Assembly (NCBI RefSeq): GCF_025152745.1
Contig: NZ_CP104040.1
Coordinates: 186,001 to 250,000 of the forward strand
Reading direction: 5' to 3'
Length of the DNA stretch: 64,000 nucleotides
From: Rhizobium sp. WSM4643
GTDB taxonomy: Bacteria > Pseudomonadota > Alphaproteobacteria > Rhizobiales > Rhizobiaceae
Positions within the stretch are counted from its first letter, which is position 1. The number at the start of each line of letters is the position of its first letter. The notes below the pieces were generated by a model. It made no database searches, was not told the origin of the DNA, and was given only the letters and a program-made list of their open reading frames with translations. A program made the translations under genes and the position numbers. Positions 7,215 through 15,743 of this stretch are shown piece after piece.

Positions 7215-7724
7215 TTATCTGGTCTTACTGACGCTCGTCTCAATTCCCCCCAATTGAGAACTCACGTAGTCGCCATGGCGAAGCTTTGCGAATTCGTCGG
7301 TGGCTTGTGCCGGTGCGCTCTTGAAAACGTACCATTGACCGTCCGGTTCGCGTTTCTGATAGATCAGGCCGCCCTTCTTGCGGTGGCTGAAGCAGGTGAT
7401 TGCCGTCGCCGTTCCGGTCTTGGCGTGCCAGTCGGCGTTGAAGCAGAGTTTACCCGGTTCCGTGATGAACCAGCGGCCCGTGCCGAAGGACGGCGAGCCA
7501 TTTTCCCGAGACCAGGCGGTAAAGCGACGCGCCTTTGTGGAGAAGTAGCCGGCGCCGGCTTTCCACATCCAGGAATTCTGGTCGTAGAGCCGATAGATTT
7601 CCGCGCTGCTCATCGGCTTTGCGGTCTCTATCCCCTTCGGCTCATTGGTTCCGGCAGCGGACGCGGCCGTGGCGATACCGCTGGTCAGGGCCACGGCCAG
7701 GAGCATTTTTTGAAGCATGGACAC
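7215..7724 (-). CDS. DUF995-type secreted protein
   Basis: 169 residues with a signal peptide (MLLAVALTSGIATAASA). The mature part has the pattern of rhizobial DUF995 proteins: SAEIYRLYDQNSWMWKAGAGYFS, WFITEPGKLCFNADWH, CFSHRKKG and WYVFK. Two cysteines may pair. Function of the family is unknown, but it recurs beside exopolysaccharide genes. Last gene of the five-gene polysaccharide operon, 18 bases after the hydrolase. GTG 7724 has AAGGAA eight bases upstream; ATG 7718 is the alternative start. Confidence 0.75.
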   Translation of the reverse strand: MSMLQKMLLAVALTSGIATAASAAGTNEPKGIETAKPMSSAEIYRLYDQNSWMWKAGAGYFSTKARRFTAWSRENGSPSFGTGRWFITEPGKLCFNADWHAKTGTATAITCFSHRKKGGLIYQKREPDGQWYVFKSAPAQATDEFAKLRHGDYVSSQLGGIETSVSKTR

Positions 7725-7742
7725 GGTCAGGTTCCTTCTTGT

Positions 7743-8708
7743 TCAATTGATGCTTTCGCGGACGACCCGCCAGTCGGGGCGGCCATAGCCGTCCGGCCAC
7801 GGATAGACTTCGCGGTCGTTGAAGTAGATAACGGCGCTGAGCGCCGGGAACTGGGGATAGCGTTTCGTTACGCTCTCGGCCCAGTTTCGCACGTAGGAAT
7901 CGCTGCCTTCGTAGCCGAGTTCGGCAACCATGATGGGCTTGCCGTAACCGGCGACACGGGCGTATCCGGGCGCAAGGTGCTCGGCAAACGTCTGGTCACG
8001 GCCAGTCTTGTCCCTGTCGTATTGCTCCAGGCCAAAGACCGAGAGCCCGATGAGATCGACGACATCGTTGCCGGGATAAAAGGCTTGAAGCCCCTCATTG
8101 CCCTTCGGTGACCACATGTACTTGGCCGTCTTCAGGTGGTCTTTGCAGACCTCCACCATCCGGCGATAGGCCTTGGCATAATCGGCGCCCTGCCAATGCG
8201 ACCAGGAGAACTGGCTGTCGGTTTCGTCCATTTCCTGTCCCCAGCGAATGATGACCGGACTTTTCAGCGTGGCAGCAGTCGAGCAGACGGCGGCCATATT
8301 CGCATCGCGCGAACCGTCCAGGATGCTGTGCAGCAGTTCCTGCGGGGTTTGGCGCCAATCGCTCGACCAGGTCCAGGGCTCGACCGAGATCAGCAGGGTG
8401 CGGCCACGCGCTTGCGCATAATCGTCGGCGAGGGCGAGGGTGCGCAGATCGACATCTTCCCAGGGCAGGAAGAGGTGTTCGATCTTCGAATCGGACGAGG
8501 CGCCTAAATCTCCGTGCGGGTCATAGGCGCCGAACGTGATCGACTCCTTCGTGACAACAGGCATTTTGGTCGGCGGCGCAATGGACGATGTCGTCATTGC
8601 AAGCGGCTTCCCTTCGGCAAAGCTGCCCAGAGCGGGCGGCAGGACCGCGACTCCCGACAGCAGCAGGCCGGTTAACGACAATAGGGCTATTTTGGATGGG
8701 CTATGCAT
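7743..8708 (-). CDS. GH26-like glycoside hydrolase (endo-mannanase type), exported
   Basis: 321 residues from ATG 8708, which overlaps the end of the glycosyltransferase by eight bases. It has a signal peptide (SKIALLSLTGLLLSGVAVLP), then a TIM-barrel sequence with GH26 landmarks: ITFGAYDP, SVEPWTW, IIRWGQEMDE (likely acid/base Glu), MWSPKGN, and VAELGYE (likely nucleophile Glu). GH26 enzymes cleave beta-mannan, mixed-linkage glucan or xylan. Within an operon making an extracellular polymer, it probably trims or releases the product in the periplasm, as BcsZ does for cellulose (inference). Confidence 0.8.
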   Translation of the reverse strand: MHSPSKIALLSLTGLLLSGVAVLPPALGSFAEGKPLAMTTSSIAPPTKMPVVTKESITFGAYDPHGDLGASSDSKIEHLFLPWEDVDLRTLALADDYAQARGRTLLISVEPWTWSSDWRQTPQELLHSILDGSRDANMAAVCSTAATLKSPVIIRWGQEMDETDSQFSWSHWQGADYAKAYRRMVEVCKDHLKTAKYMWSPKGNEGLQAFYPGNDVVDLIGLSVFGLEQYDRDKTGRDQTFAEHLAPGYARVAGYGKPIMVAELGYEGSDSYVRNWAESVTKRYPQFPALSAVIYFNDREVYPWPDGYGRPDWRVVRESIN

Positions 8709-10608
8709 TGTGTAATTCCTCCACGCTCGGCCGCAACTCCGGTTGAGCGGCATCCGTTCTCAGTTGGATCTCCTCCGGAGCGGAAATCCATCGTGGTTTG
8801 AAGAAGATCGTGCGCAGGGCGGTCCCGCCCAGGCCCGCACCGGAGACGGCATAGCGCTCTTCGAACAGCTGAAGGCGGCCGCTGCCCCAGGCGAGTGCCT
8901 CGGCCGCGTCCTTTCCGCGCATGATGGTTGCAACCCCCGGCAGCGCGACGAGCGCAAGAAGCACGGTCGCCATCGCCGGACGGTAGAAACGCGGGGCCGC
9001 CGCAACCGTATTTTCCTTCGAATGGCGCCCGACGATGACCAACAGCAGCGCGCAGTAGATTGCCGCGTTCAGGATGGTGAAGAAGTAACCCCCCTTGGAG
9101 GCGCCGGCATGGCCGATTGCCAGGGCGGGCAATACGGCGATGAGCGCCAGCACAGCGTAAGGCGCCAGGACACGCACCGGCAGCAGATCGACTTCGGACC
9201 GCCCTTTCGGCGTGACGCGGAAATCGACGAAGGAGCCTGTCACAAAATCGTGCACCGCAGCCAGCGTGCCGGCGAGCGCCCAGGGCCAGCGCGCAAAGAG
9301 AAAGAGCATGCATTCCCAACTCAGGATCTTGGCGTCGTAGGGGCGGAACGAGCTGCTGGCGCGCCAGCGATAAGCCATCACCACGAGAGCGATAGAAAGC
9401 GGTGCGAAATGCGCCAGGAAATCGGGATAGGTCACCGTCACGAAGTTCTGGCCGCGCACGAGCGCGATGATCGGCAACGCAAACATGAGCAACATGAAGA
9501 ACGCAAAAAGCGGATACCAGAGTTGCGAAAAGAGGAACTGGAACTTGAGCCGGGGCGGCAGCCGGCCGACGAGGCTCGGCGAGTACCGCAACAGCACCAT
9601 GACCAGGCTGCGCGACCACTGGAATTCCTGCGTCACGAGATCGCTGAAGGTTCTCGGGCCGTCACCATGGGCGATGGCATCCAACGCATGCACACCCCGC
9701 CAGCCGCCGGCATTCATCATCAATGTCGTCGAATGGTCTTCAGCCAACTCCGGACCGAGGCCGCCGATCTGTTGGAGGGCGACGGTACGCACTGCGTAAT
9801 GCGACCCTATGCACAGCGGCGCCAGGCCGCCATTGTAACCGGCTTGGAGCGAGCCATGCATGCTGGCTTCGGCATAGAGCCTTCCACGTGCCGACCAGCT
9901 TTCGGAAGCGTTCTTGTCGCAAATGCTGGGGGCTGAGACATAGCCGACCTCTGGATCGGAGAACGGACGCAGCATGTGGAAGAGATAGTCGGGCGCGGGA
10001 ACATGATCCGCATCGAGTTGCGCCACGAAATCGTAGCGGCTGTAGCCGTAGTGGTCGTAGAAGAAGGCGAGGTTGCCTTCCTTGCACCGCGTGCGTCGGG
10101 GCCACGACGTCCGATGATAATCGGATCGCCCCTTGCGGGTTGAGACGAGGACCCCGTGCCCGGAGCACCAGTCGAGAGTCTCGGGGGAAGGGTCTTCGTC
10201 GGCAAGCCAGGTGTCGTGTTCCACCTCCTGGGCAAGCATTGCCAGCAGGGTTTCACGGACGACCGCGAAGGGTTCCGCCGGCGCCTTGGTCACGACCATG
10301 GCCACTCGACTGCCCGCCGGCAGGCGCAAGGGACCGTTCGGTCTTGCCGCCCGATAGAAGACGACGATGAAATAGGCCGGCAGAGCGGTAACCCAGGCAA
10401 GAACGAGGCTCACCGTAATCGTGCCGAAGAGATCGACGTGATGGCGCGGCTCCAGCCACCAGATCCAGAAATAGGCGAAGGCGCAGGCCCATACGGCCGT
10501 CAAGAACAGATATTCGGCCCGCCGATGTCCTGTGAGAACCGGGACAAGAAACGGCTCGTGCGAGGGTTCCGGAGCATGCGTCGCTTGGCTAATCGCAAGT
10601 TCGGTCAC
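8701..10608 (-). CDS. Family 2 processive glycosyltransferase, BcsA-like membrane protein
   Basis: 635 residues. Two N-terminal spans are followed by a GT2 catalytic domain with LDADHVPAP (DxD), LAEDHSTTLMM (base region) and QEFQWSRS (a variant of the processive QxxRW motif), then several C-terminal spans. This is the cellulose/hyaluronan synthase architecture: sugar transfer on the cytoplasmic side coupled to export. No PilZ domain is visible at the C-terminus. GTG 10608 overlaps the galE stop as GTGA; the longer in-frame extension to 10773 lies wholly inside galE and is rejected. Co-transcribed genes suggest galactose- or xylose-containing product. Confidence 0.85.
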   Translation of the reverse strand: MTELAISQATHAPEPSHEPFLVPVLTGHRRAEYLFLTAVWACAFAYFWIWWLEPRHHVDLFGTITVSLVLAWVTALPAYFIVVFYRAARPNGPLRLPAGSRVAMVVTKAPAEPFAVVRETLLAMLAQEVEHDTWLADEDPSPETLDWCSGHGVLVSTRKGRSDYHRTSWPRRTRCKEGNLAFFYDHYGYSRYDFVAQLDADHVPAPDYLFHMLRPFSDPEVGYVSAPSICDKNASESWSARGRLYAEASMHGSLQAGYNGGLAPLCIGSHYAVRTVALQQIGGLGPELAEDHSTTLMMNAGGWRGVHALDAIAHGDGPRTFSDLVTQEFQWSRSLVMVLLRYSPSLVGRLPPRLKFQFLFSQLWYPLFAFFMLLMFALPIIALVRGQNFVTVTYPDFLAHFAPLSIALVVMAYRWRASSSFRPYDAKILSWECMLFLFARWPWALAGTLAAVHDFVTGSFVDFRVTPKGRSEVDLLPVRVLAPYAVLALIAVLPALAIGHAGASKGGYFFTILNAAIYCALLLVIVGRHSKENTVAAAPRFYRPAMATVLLALVALPGVATIMRGKDAAEALAWGSGRLQLFEERYAVSGAGLGGTALRTIFFKPRWISAPEEIQLRTDAAQPELRPSVEELHNA

Positions 10609-11591
10609 GCGCGCGCCTCCAGTCCGAAGAACGGAGCCGCCGTCCGCACGATGGTTTCGAGGTCGGAATATCGAGGCTGGAAGCAGAGCGTCTCGCGGGC
10701 CAGGCTGGCGTCGGCGTAGAGGCTGGCCGGATCGCCCGGCCGGCGTGGATGGATGACGACCGGGACTTCGCACCCGGTCGTTTCCTCGATCACGCGCAGG
10801 ACGTCCCTGATGGAAAAACCCCGCCCGGTGCCGAGGTTGACAGTGAGGTTTGCTCCGCCTTTGGCAAGATGAGTGAAGGCCTGAACATGGGCGCGCGCGA
10901 GATCGGCGACGTGGATATAGTCCCTTATGCAGGTGCCGTCAGGGGTATCGTAATCATCGCCGAATATCTCCAGGTGCGGAATCCGGCCGGCCGCGGCCAG
11001 CAGCGCCCGCGGAATGAGATGGGTTTCCGGAACGTGCCATTCGCCAAGCTCGCCGTCCGGATCGGCTCCACAGGCATTGAAGTAACGCAGGGCAACATAC
11101 CGCAGGCCGTAGGCCGCCGCATAATCGGCGAGCATATGCTCGAACATCAGCTTGGTCTTGCCGTAGGGATTGATCGGAGCCTTCGGCAACGTCTCGTTGA
11201 TCGGCAGCACGGAGGGGACGCCGTAGACGGCACAGCTCGATGAGAAGATGACGTTCTGAAGCCCCGTCTGCCGGCAGGCATCGATAAGCGACAATGCACC
11301 GCAGACATTGTTGTTGTAATATTTCGCTGGGTTTTCCACCGACTCGCCCACGTAGGCCGAGGCGGCAAAGTGGATAACGGCATCGGGAGCATATTTCTCG
11401 ATGACCTCGATCAGGCATGACGAGTCGAGGACGTCACCTTCGACGAAGGGCCCCCAGCGCACGGACGAACGGTTTCCGGTCGTGAGATTGTCGTAGACGA
11501 CAGGCTCAATCCCCTCCGAGCGGAGGAGCTTGGCGGTGTGGCTGCCGATATAGCCGGCACCACCCGTGACAAGGACCCGGGGCGCATCCAT
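10605..11591 (-). CDS. galE: UDP-glucose 4-epimerase (EPS operon copy)
   Basis: 328-residue extended SDR. It has the Rossmann motif VTGGAGYIGSHTAK at the N-terminus, SSSCAVYG with the catalytic Ser, and YGKTK (catalytic Tyr/Lys), plus FNACGADPDGELGE and DGTCIRDYIHVADLARAH, typical of GalE. It interconverts UDP-glucose and UDP-galactose in the cytoplasm and presumably supplies the downstream glycosyltransferase. It starts one base into the stop of the preceding gene (TGATG) and ends in a GTGA overlap, so the operon is tightly coupled. A second epimerase gene lies at 62296-63330. Confidence 0.92.
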   Translation of the reverse strand: MDAPRVLVTGGAGYIGSHTAKLLRSEGIEPVVYDNLTTGNRSSVRWGPFVEGDVLDSSCLIEVIEKYAPDAVIHFAASAYVGESVENPAKYYNNNVCGALSLIDACRQTGLQNVIFSSSCAVYGVPSVLPINETLPKAPINPYGKTKLMFEHMLADYAAAYGLRYVALRYFNACGADPDGELGEWHVPETHLIPRALLAAAGRIPHLEIFGDDYDTPDGTCIRDYIHVADLARAHVQAFTHLAKGGANLTVNLGTGRGFSIRDVLRVIEETTGCEVPVVIHPRRPGDPASLYADASLARETLCFQPRYSDLETIVRTAAPFFGLEARA

Positions 11592-12637
11592 CAGACCGCC
11601 TCCAGTTCGCGTGCCGGACGGGTGAGAAGGCCATCGAAATAGTCGATCGTCTGACGCAGGCCGCTCGACAAGTCGATCTTCGGCCGCCAGTCGAGTTCCT
11701 GCATGGCAAGCGAAATATCGGGGCGACGCTGACGGGGGTCGTCAACCGGCAGAGCGCGGTGGATGATTTGCGACCGCGAGCCGGTCAATCCGATCACCTG
11801 CTCGGCCAGCTCCCGGATCGTGAATTCGCCCGGATTGCCGAGATTGACAGGCCCCGTCAGCGACGACGGTGAGGCCATCATGCGGACCATGCCGCCGATG
11901 AGATCATCGACGAAACAGAACGAGCGGGTCTGCGAACCGTCGCCATATATCGTGATGTCCTGCCCCGTCAGGGCCTGAACGATGAAATTCGAGACGACGC
12001 GGCCGTCGTCCGGACGCATCCGCGGGCCATAGGTGTTGAAGATGCGGATGATCTTGATCTCGACGCCGTGCGTCTTGTGGAAGTCGAAGAACAGCGTCTC
12101 TGCGCACCGCTTGCCCTCGTCGTAGCAGGAGCGCGGCCCGAACGAATTGACGTTGCCCCAGTAGCTTTCGACTTGCGGGTGGACGTTCGGGTCGCCGTAG
12201 ACTTCGGAGGTGGATGCCTGAAGGATGCGTGCGCCGGTGCGCGCGGCCAGCTCCAGAAGGTTGAGGGAGCCCAGCACGCAGGTCTTTGTCGTATGGATCG
12301 GATCGGCCTGATAATGCGGGGGCGATGCCGGGCAGGCGAGATTATAGATCTCGTCGACTTCCAGATCGAGCGGCTGGACGATATCGTGGGCGACGACATT
12401 GAAGCGATCGACCCGCTTCAGATGGACGATATTGCGCCGCATGCCTGTGGAAAAGTTGTCGAGGCAGATCACCTGGTGTCCGGCGGCCAAAAGCGTCTCG
12501 CACAGATGTGATCCGAGGAAGCCTGCGCCGCCGGTGACAAGAACTCTCTTGGGAGCACGAGATATTCCGGATGAATTATTTGCATCACCAGCCGAAGTTT
12601 GCACAGAGCGCGCACGAATCTTACCAAGATAGTTCAC
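11591..12637 (-). CDS. UDP-glucuronate decarboxylase (UDP-xylose synthase) family
   Basis: 348 residues, with a 30-residue N-terminal extension before [19 protein letters not shown] landmarks: [46 protein letters not shown] (YxxxK) and [10 protein letters not shown]. The family oxidises and decarboxylates UDP-glucuronate to UDP-xylose; dTDP-glucose dehydratases are the main alternative, but the [10 protein letters not shown] segment favours UXS. First gene of the polysaccharide operon; the divergent AraC regulator and a 353-base gap lie upstream. ATG 12637 follows GGGAGG. Confidence 0.85.
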   Translation of the reverse strand: MNYLGKIRARSVQTSAGDANNSSGISRAPKRVLVTGGAGFLGSHLCETLLAAGHQVICLDNFSTGMRRNIVHLKRVDRFNVVAHDIVQPLDLEVDEIYNLACPASPPHYQADPIHTTKTCVLGSLNLLELAARTGARILQASTSEVYGDPNVHPQVESYWGNVNSFGPRSCYDEGKRCAETLFFDFHKTHGVEIKIIRIFNTYGPRMRPDDGRVVSNFIVQALTGQDITIYGDGSQTRSFCFVDDLIGGMVRMMASPSSLTGPVNLGNPGEFTIRELAEQVIGLTGSRSQIIHRALPVDDPRQRRPDISLAMQELDWRPKIDLSSGLRQTIDYFDGLLTRPARELEAV

Positions 12638-12990
12638 GACTACCTCCCGTGTTTTCAGGTTTTGCTATGGGATATTCGGTATGTACTTCGCTATACCGCG
12701 AAATTAAGTCGTTAATTCATGCGAATATTTTGTTCGTCCGGTTTTTCTTTTGGAACGAACCGATGTTTATTTAGATACAGCTAAGAAAGGCAGTTGTCGT
12801 TATCTTCGCGTCCTGGAAATTATCGCTCCGTACATTTCGGAGCGAAAAGGAATATGATAAGCAACTCATGCAGGTGACTCTTCGGGCACTTCCGCTTTTT
12901 CAGACGGAGTTCTGCGGAGATTTCAGCCGCAAAAACAATTGCTTTTCTCAATTTCCATGGCTCGGTCGGGTTATGCGCTGGAGGAATTGG
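12638..12990. promoter_or_regulatory. Divergent promoter region of EPS operon and AraC gene, two inverted repeats
   Basis: 353 AT-rich bases with no supported gene. It contains CGGTAT (12677-12682) facing ATACCG (12693-12698), and CGCTCCG (12824-12830) facing CGGAGCG (12838-12844). Both are candidate operators, and the second, followed by AAAA, could also be a weak terminator. No clear -35/-10 pair could be fixed. Confidence 0.45.
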
Positions 12991-14139
12991 ATGACTACAG
13001 GGTCTGATTCCGACGATGATGCTGCCGCGGAACAGGAACGGCCGGCGCATATGGAGCGGCGGCGCTGGCCGCGTGAACCGGCCTTACGCAAGGAACGCCC
13101 ACCCCATGCCTCCCCTGCACTTGAGCCGCTGCGATTCTCGACGCAGGACCTGCCACCGGCAGAACAATTCCAGGCCTGGCGGGCACATATGGCGCCGCTC
13201 GTGGATGTTCATCTGCCGGAGGGAAAATCACCGGAAGACGGGTTCCTCGCGGAGCAGATCGGCTGGCACCTCGGCGATATCCTCATCGTCCAGCAACGCG
13301 CGCAGGCCCACAGATATGTCCGCGATCAGGCCATGCTTCGATCGAGCCCCATCGACCACTGGAACGTCGGCCTGCAGCTCAGCGGCCAAGCCTGGACCGA
13401 GGTCAACCGTCGTGTCACCGAGACCGGTGCCGGCGAGATACTTTTCATATCTGTCGGCAGCCCCTATCGCGGACGGATGACCGATACCGAAGCTTTGCTC
13501 GTGTTCCTGCCGTATGAGCTGCTGGCTCGCGATGCGAGCCTTCTCCAGAGCGCCGGCAACACGGTTCTTTCGGGTAGCCACGCCGAGTTGCTCACGGGTT
13601 ATCTCACGGGCCTCGAAACGAACCTCGGCAATCTGACGATAGAGGAAGTGCCCCGGATCATCCAAACCATCGGCGATATGGTCGTTGCGGGCGCCGCATC
13701 GTCCACAAGGACTGATACCGGTCAAAACCAGACCAACATGGGACTGATGGAGCGGGCGCACCGCTACGTTCACGTCAATCTCCATTCGGAAAACTTGACG
13801 CCGGACATGATGTGCCGCGCGTTGGGGATTTCGCGGACGCGGCTTTACCAGCTGTTTGAGGCGAGCGGAGGCGTGCTCAATTATATTCGCAAGCGGCGAT
13901 TGCTGCAGGCCTATGCCGATCTCAGCAATTCGGCCGACCACAGGCCGATTGCGGAAATCGCAGAAGCCGCCGGTTTCGAGGTCGCCGCCAATTTTACGCG
14001 CGCCTTCATCCACGAATTCGGACTGAGCCCGCGTGAGATCCGAAGGACGGCGGCAACCCAACAGCGGCCGGCTCCGGCCATCCGCTCCACGCGGCGTTAC
14101 GGAAAAACGATCGGTGATTGGCTGGCCCGGACGAGTTGA
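12991..14139 (+). CDS. AraC-family transcriptional regulator
   Basis: 382 residues from ATG 12991, which follows GGAGG; frames extending to 12868 add an unlikely N-terminus. A Pro/Arg/Glu-rich start leads into an AraC-binding-like domain (LPPAEQFQAWRAHMAPLVDV, HWNVGLQLSG, LVFLPYELLARD). The last ~110 residues hold the two helix-turn-helix motifs (MMCRALGISRTRLYQLFEASGG, then IAEIAEAAGFEVAANFTRAFIHEFGLSPREIRR). Divergent from the polysaccharide operon, so probably its regulator (inference). The effector is unknown. Confidence 0.85.
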   Translation: MTTGSDSDDDAAAEQERPAHMERRRWPREPALRKERPPHASPALEPLRFSTQDLPPAEQFQAWRAHMAPLVDVHLPEGKSPEDGFLAEQIGWHLGDILIVQQRAQAHRYVRDQAMLRSSPIDHWNVGLQLSGQAWTEVNRRVTETGAGEILFISVGSPYRGRMTDTEALLVFLPYELLARDASLLQSAGNTVLSGSHAELLTGYLTGLETNLGNLTIEEVPRIIQTIGDMVVAGAASSTRTDTGQNQTNMGLMERAHRYVHVNLHSENLTPDMMCRALGISRTRLYQLFEASGGVLNYIRKRRLLQAYADLSNSADHRPIAEIAEAAGFEVAANFTRAFIHEFGLSPREIRRTAATQQRPAPAIRSTRRYGKTIGDWLARTS

Positions 14140-14224
14140 TCTAACAAGTTTCAGGCGGATCGTCATCCAGGTGCTGTCGGGGTCCCGTCACCGCTCCATC
14201 TCCCGCAAACCACGCCGACCAGGC

Positions 14225-14503
14225 CTAATCCCCGAAGAACCGGATCGGCTTATATTGCCGATGCGCGATGATCAGGCTCCTGTCGGGCTGAATGATGTAG
14301 GTTTCCTCCACCTCTCGGCCATATTGGTCGATGAAATCATGCGGGAAGGCCGAGCCGGGCGGGGATTTGGTGAGTTTGGTGCGCGGTTGGCCGCTATAGG
14401 TAATGCTGCCGGGGATGGGTTCGAGGCCCGGTCCGCCGTAGCTGACGGTGTTGCAGCCCGCGAGAGCGAGCGTGCCGACGAGGCCGATGATTGCAGCTTT
14501 CAT
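14225..14503 (-). CDS. Small lipoprotein, conserved in rhizobia, unknown function
   Basis: 92 residues: signal MKAAIIGLVGTLALAGC with lipobox LAGC, then a short globular part with PHDFIDQYGREVEETYII and SLIIAHRQYKPIRFFGD. The start at 14503 is set by GGGAGG seven bases upstream; the in-frame ATG at 14509 is too close to it. A frameshifted, truncated relative lies at 6913-7090 in the same orientation. No known domain recognised. Confidence 0.75.
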   Translation of the reverse strand: MKAAIIGLVGTLALAGCNTVSYGGPGLEPIPGSITYSGQPRTKLTKSPPGSAFPHDFIDQYGREVEETYIIQPDRSLIIAHRQYKPIRFFGD

Positions 14504-14926
14504 GTCCATCCCTCCCAATGCCGTGGATAATATCACTCTACACCTCGCCGGATAGAGTTCACGACACGAATGCCCATGCCGCGCTTCAATCCTTCGGGAA
14601 GCGTTGCCGGGGATGCCGCGATCGAGCGGCTGGCGGGACGACATCCACCTGCTGATATTAGGGTGAAAATCCCGTTCCACCAGTCGCGCCGACGCATCCA
14701 TTGCCGAAACCGGTGCCGTCTGCTAGATCGGCATCGTCGAAAAAGGCAGGATCGGTTGAGGTAAGCCCGGTCCCTTCCATTGGAGCGTCAAGCGCGCTCT
14801 CACGGAAGCTCTGCTCCGTGCCATGGCACGAGAACCCGCGACGTGATCCGCATCAAGATGCGGGATCCCGGCGGCGTGCGGAGACGGCAAAAGGCAGTCC
14901 CGGGATTTTTTCGAACGGAGACTGTC
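14504..14926. other. Intergenic stretch without a supported gene
   Basis: 423 bases between the lipoprotein start and the VOC gene. I see only one short inverted repeat near 14844-14867 (GATCCGCAT facing ATGCGGGATC). Long frames on either strand here lack starts with ribosome binding sites and read as shadows. Confidence 0.4.
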
Positions 14927-15307
14927 ATGCGCTTGAACCACCTCGATTTCCACGTACCCGACATCGCTGCCACCGCGGATTTCTTCATCCGCCATTTCGG
15001 CCTGAGACTTAAGGATATGCGCGGCCGGAACGGTCTCGCGATCCTCGAAGACGATGCCGGCCTCGAAATCGTCCTCAGCCACGCAATCGCAAAATTCGGC
15101 ACCGCCAATCAGGTGGAGATCGGGCGCCGGACCTATCACATCGGCTTCATTCTGCCCGAAAGGGCGGATGTCGATGCGGTCCATGCCGGGCTTGCGGCTG
15201 CCGGTGCGACCCTGTCTGGTCCGCCGGCCGCCATGCGCGGCGGCTGGCTGTTTTATTGCACGGCGCCAGGAAACATCCTCGTCGAAATCGGCTGGCGGCC
15301 GGGTTAG
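14927..15307 (+). CDS. Glyoxalase/VOC superfamily protein
   Basis: 126 residues from ATG 14927, with CGGAG seven bases upstream. It opens MRLNHLDFHVPDIAATADFFIRHFG, the first beta-alpha-beta unit of a VOC domain, and the second half ends in NILVEIGWRP, with Glu at the usual metal-ligand position. His5 or His8 could be the partner ligand. One VOC module of normal length. Substrate cannot be predicted. No operon partner; RIME-type repeats follow. Confidence 0.75.
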   Translation: MRLNHLDFHVPDIAATADFFIRHFGLRLKDMRGRNGLAILEDDAGLEIVLSHAIAKFGTANQVEIGRRTYHIGFILPERADVDAVHAGLAAAGATLSGPPAAMRGGWLFYCTAPGNILVEIGWRPG

Positions 15308-15381
15308 ACGACACCCCAAAAGGAAAGAGCGGCCGCTGCCGTCCGGGGCCGAACCATGAGTATCAACCCGTCCTTCAGAGT

Positions 15382-15475
15382 AACGGGGCGAAGGGGTATG
15401 CCGCAACGTCTCGATTCCCTCTTCTCCCCAGCGGGGAGAAGGTGCCCGTAGGGCGGATGAGGGGGCCGGCGAAGC
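15382..15475 (+). repeat. RIME-like palindromic repeat
   Basis: It contains CTTCTCCCC-AGC-GGGGAGAAG and the flank GGTGCCCGTAGGGCGGATGAG, a family found about ten times in this window, always between genes. Its partner at 15603-15700 lies in the opposite orientation. Confidence 0.75.
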
Positions 15476-15602
15476 CGGTCTTTTCAACAAAGCCCATGCA
15501 GGTTTCGGCCGCGATGACCTCGTCTGACCGTATTCAGGGCGCTGGGAACTGGCGTTGCCGCCGGAGTACCGGAATAGATTCTACGTGAAGGATGTGCCGT
15601 GT

Positions 15603-15700
15603 GGCCCCCTCATCCGCCTGCCGGCACCTTCTCCCCGAGGGGAGAAGAGGGTACGCCGCGAGCTCTCCATTCCTTGCCGACCTCTCGCAGGCTGGTGAGC
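15603..15700 (-). repeat. RIME-like palindromic repeat, inverted partner
   Basis: CCCTCATCCGCCTGCCGGCACC followed by CTTCTCCCC-GA-GGGGAGAAG, in reverse orientation to the copy at 15382. It sits just beyond the stop of the chemoreceptor gene and could act as its terminator. Confidence 0.75.
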
Positions 15701-15743
15701 CATCGCCGCGAACCGGACAACCGCGCCTCATGCCTCTATCGGC

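Noticed and set aside
14844..14867. Inverted repeat GATCCGCAT/ATGCGGGATC as a terminator or operator
   Set aside because: No U-tract on either strand and no nearby start that it would control; kept only as a note in the intergenic entry.
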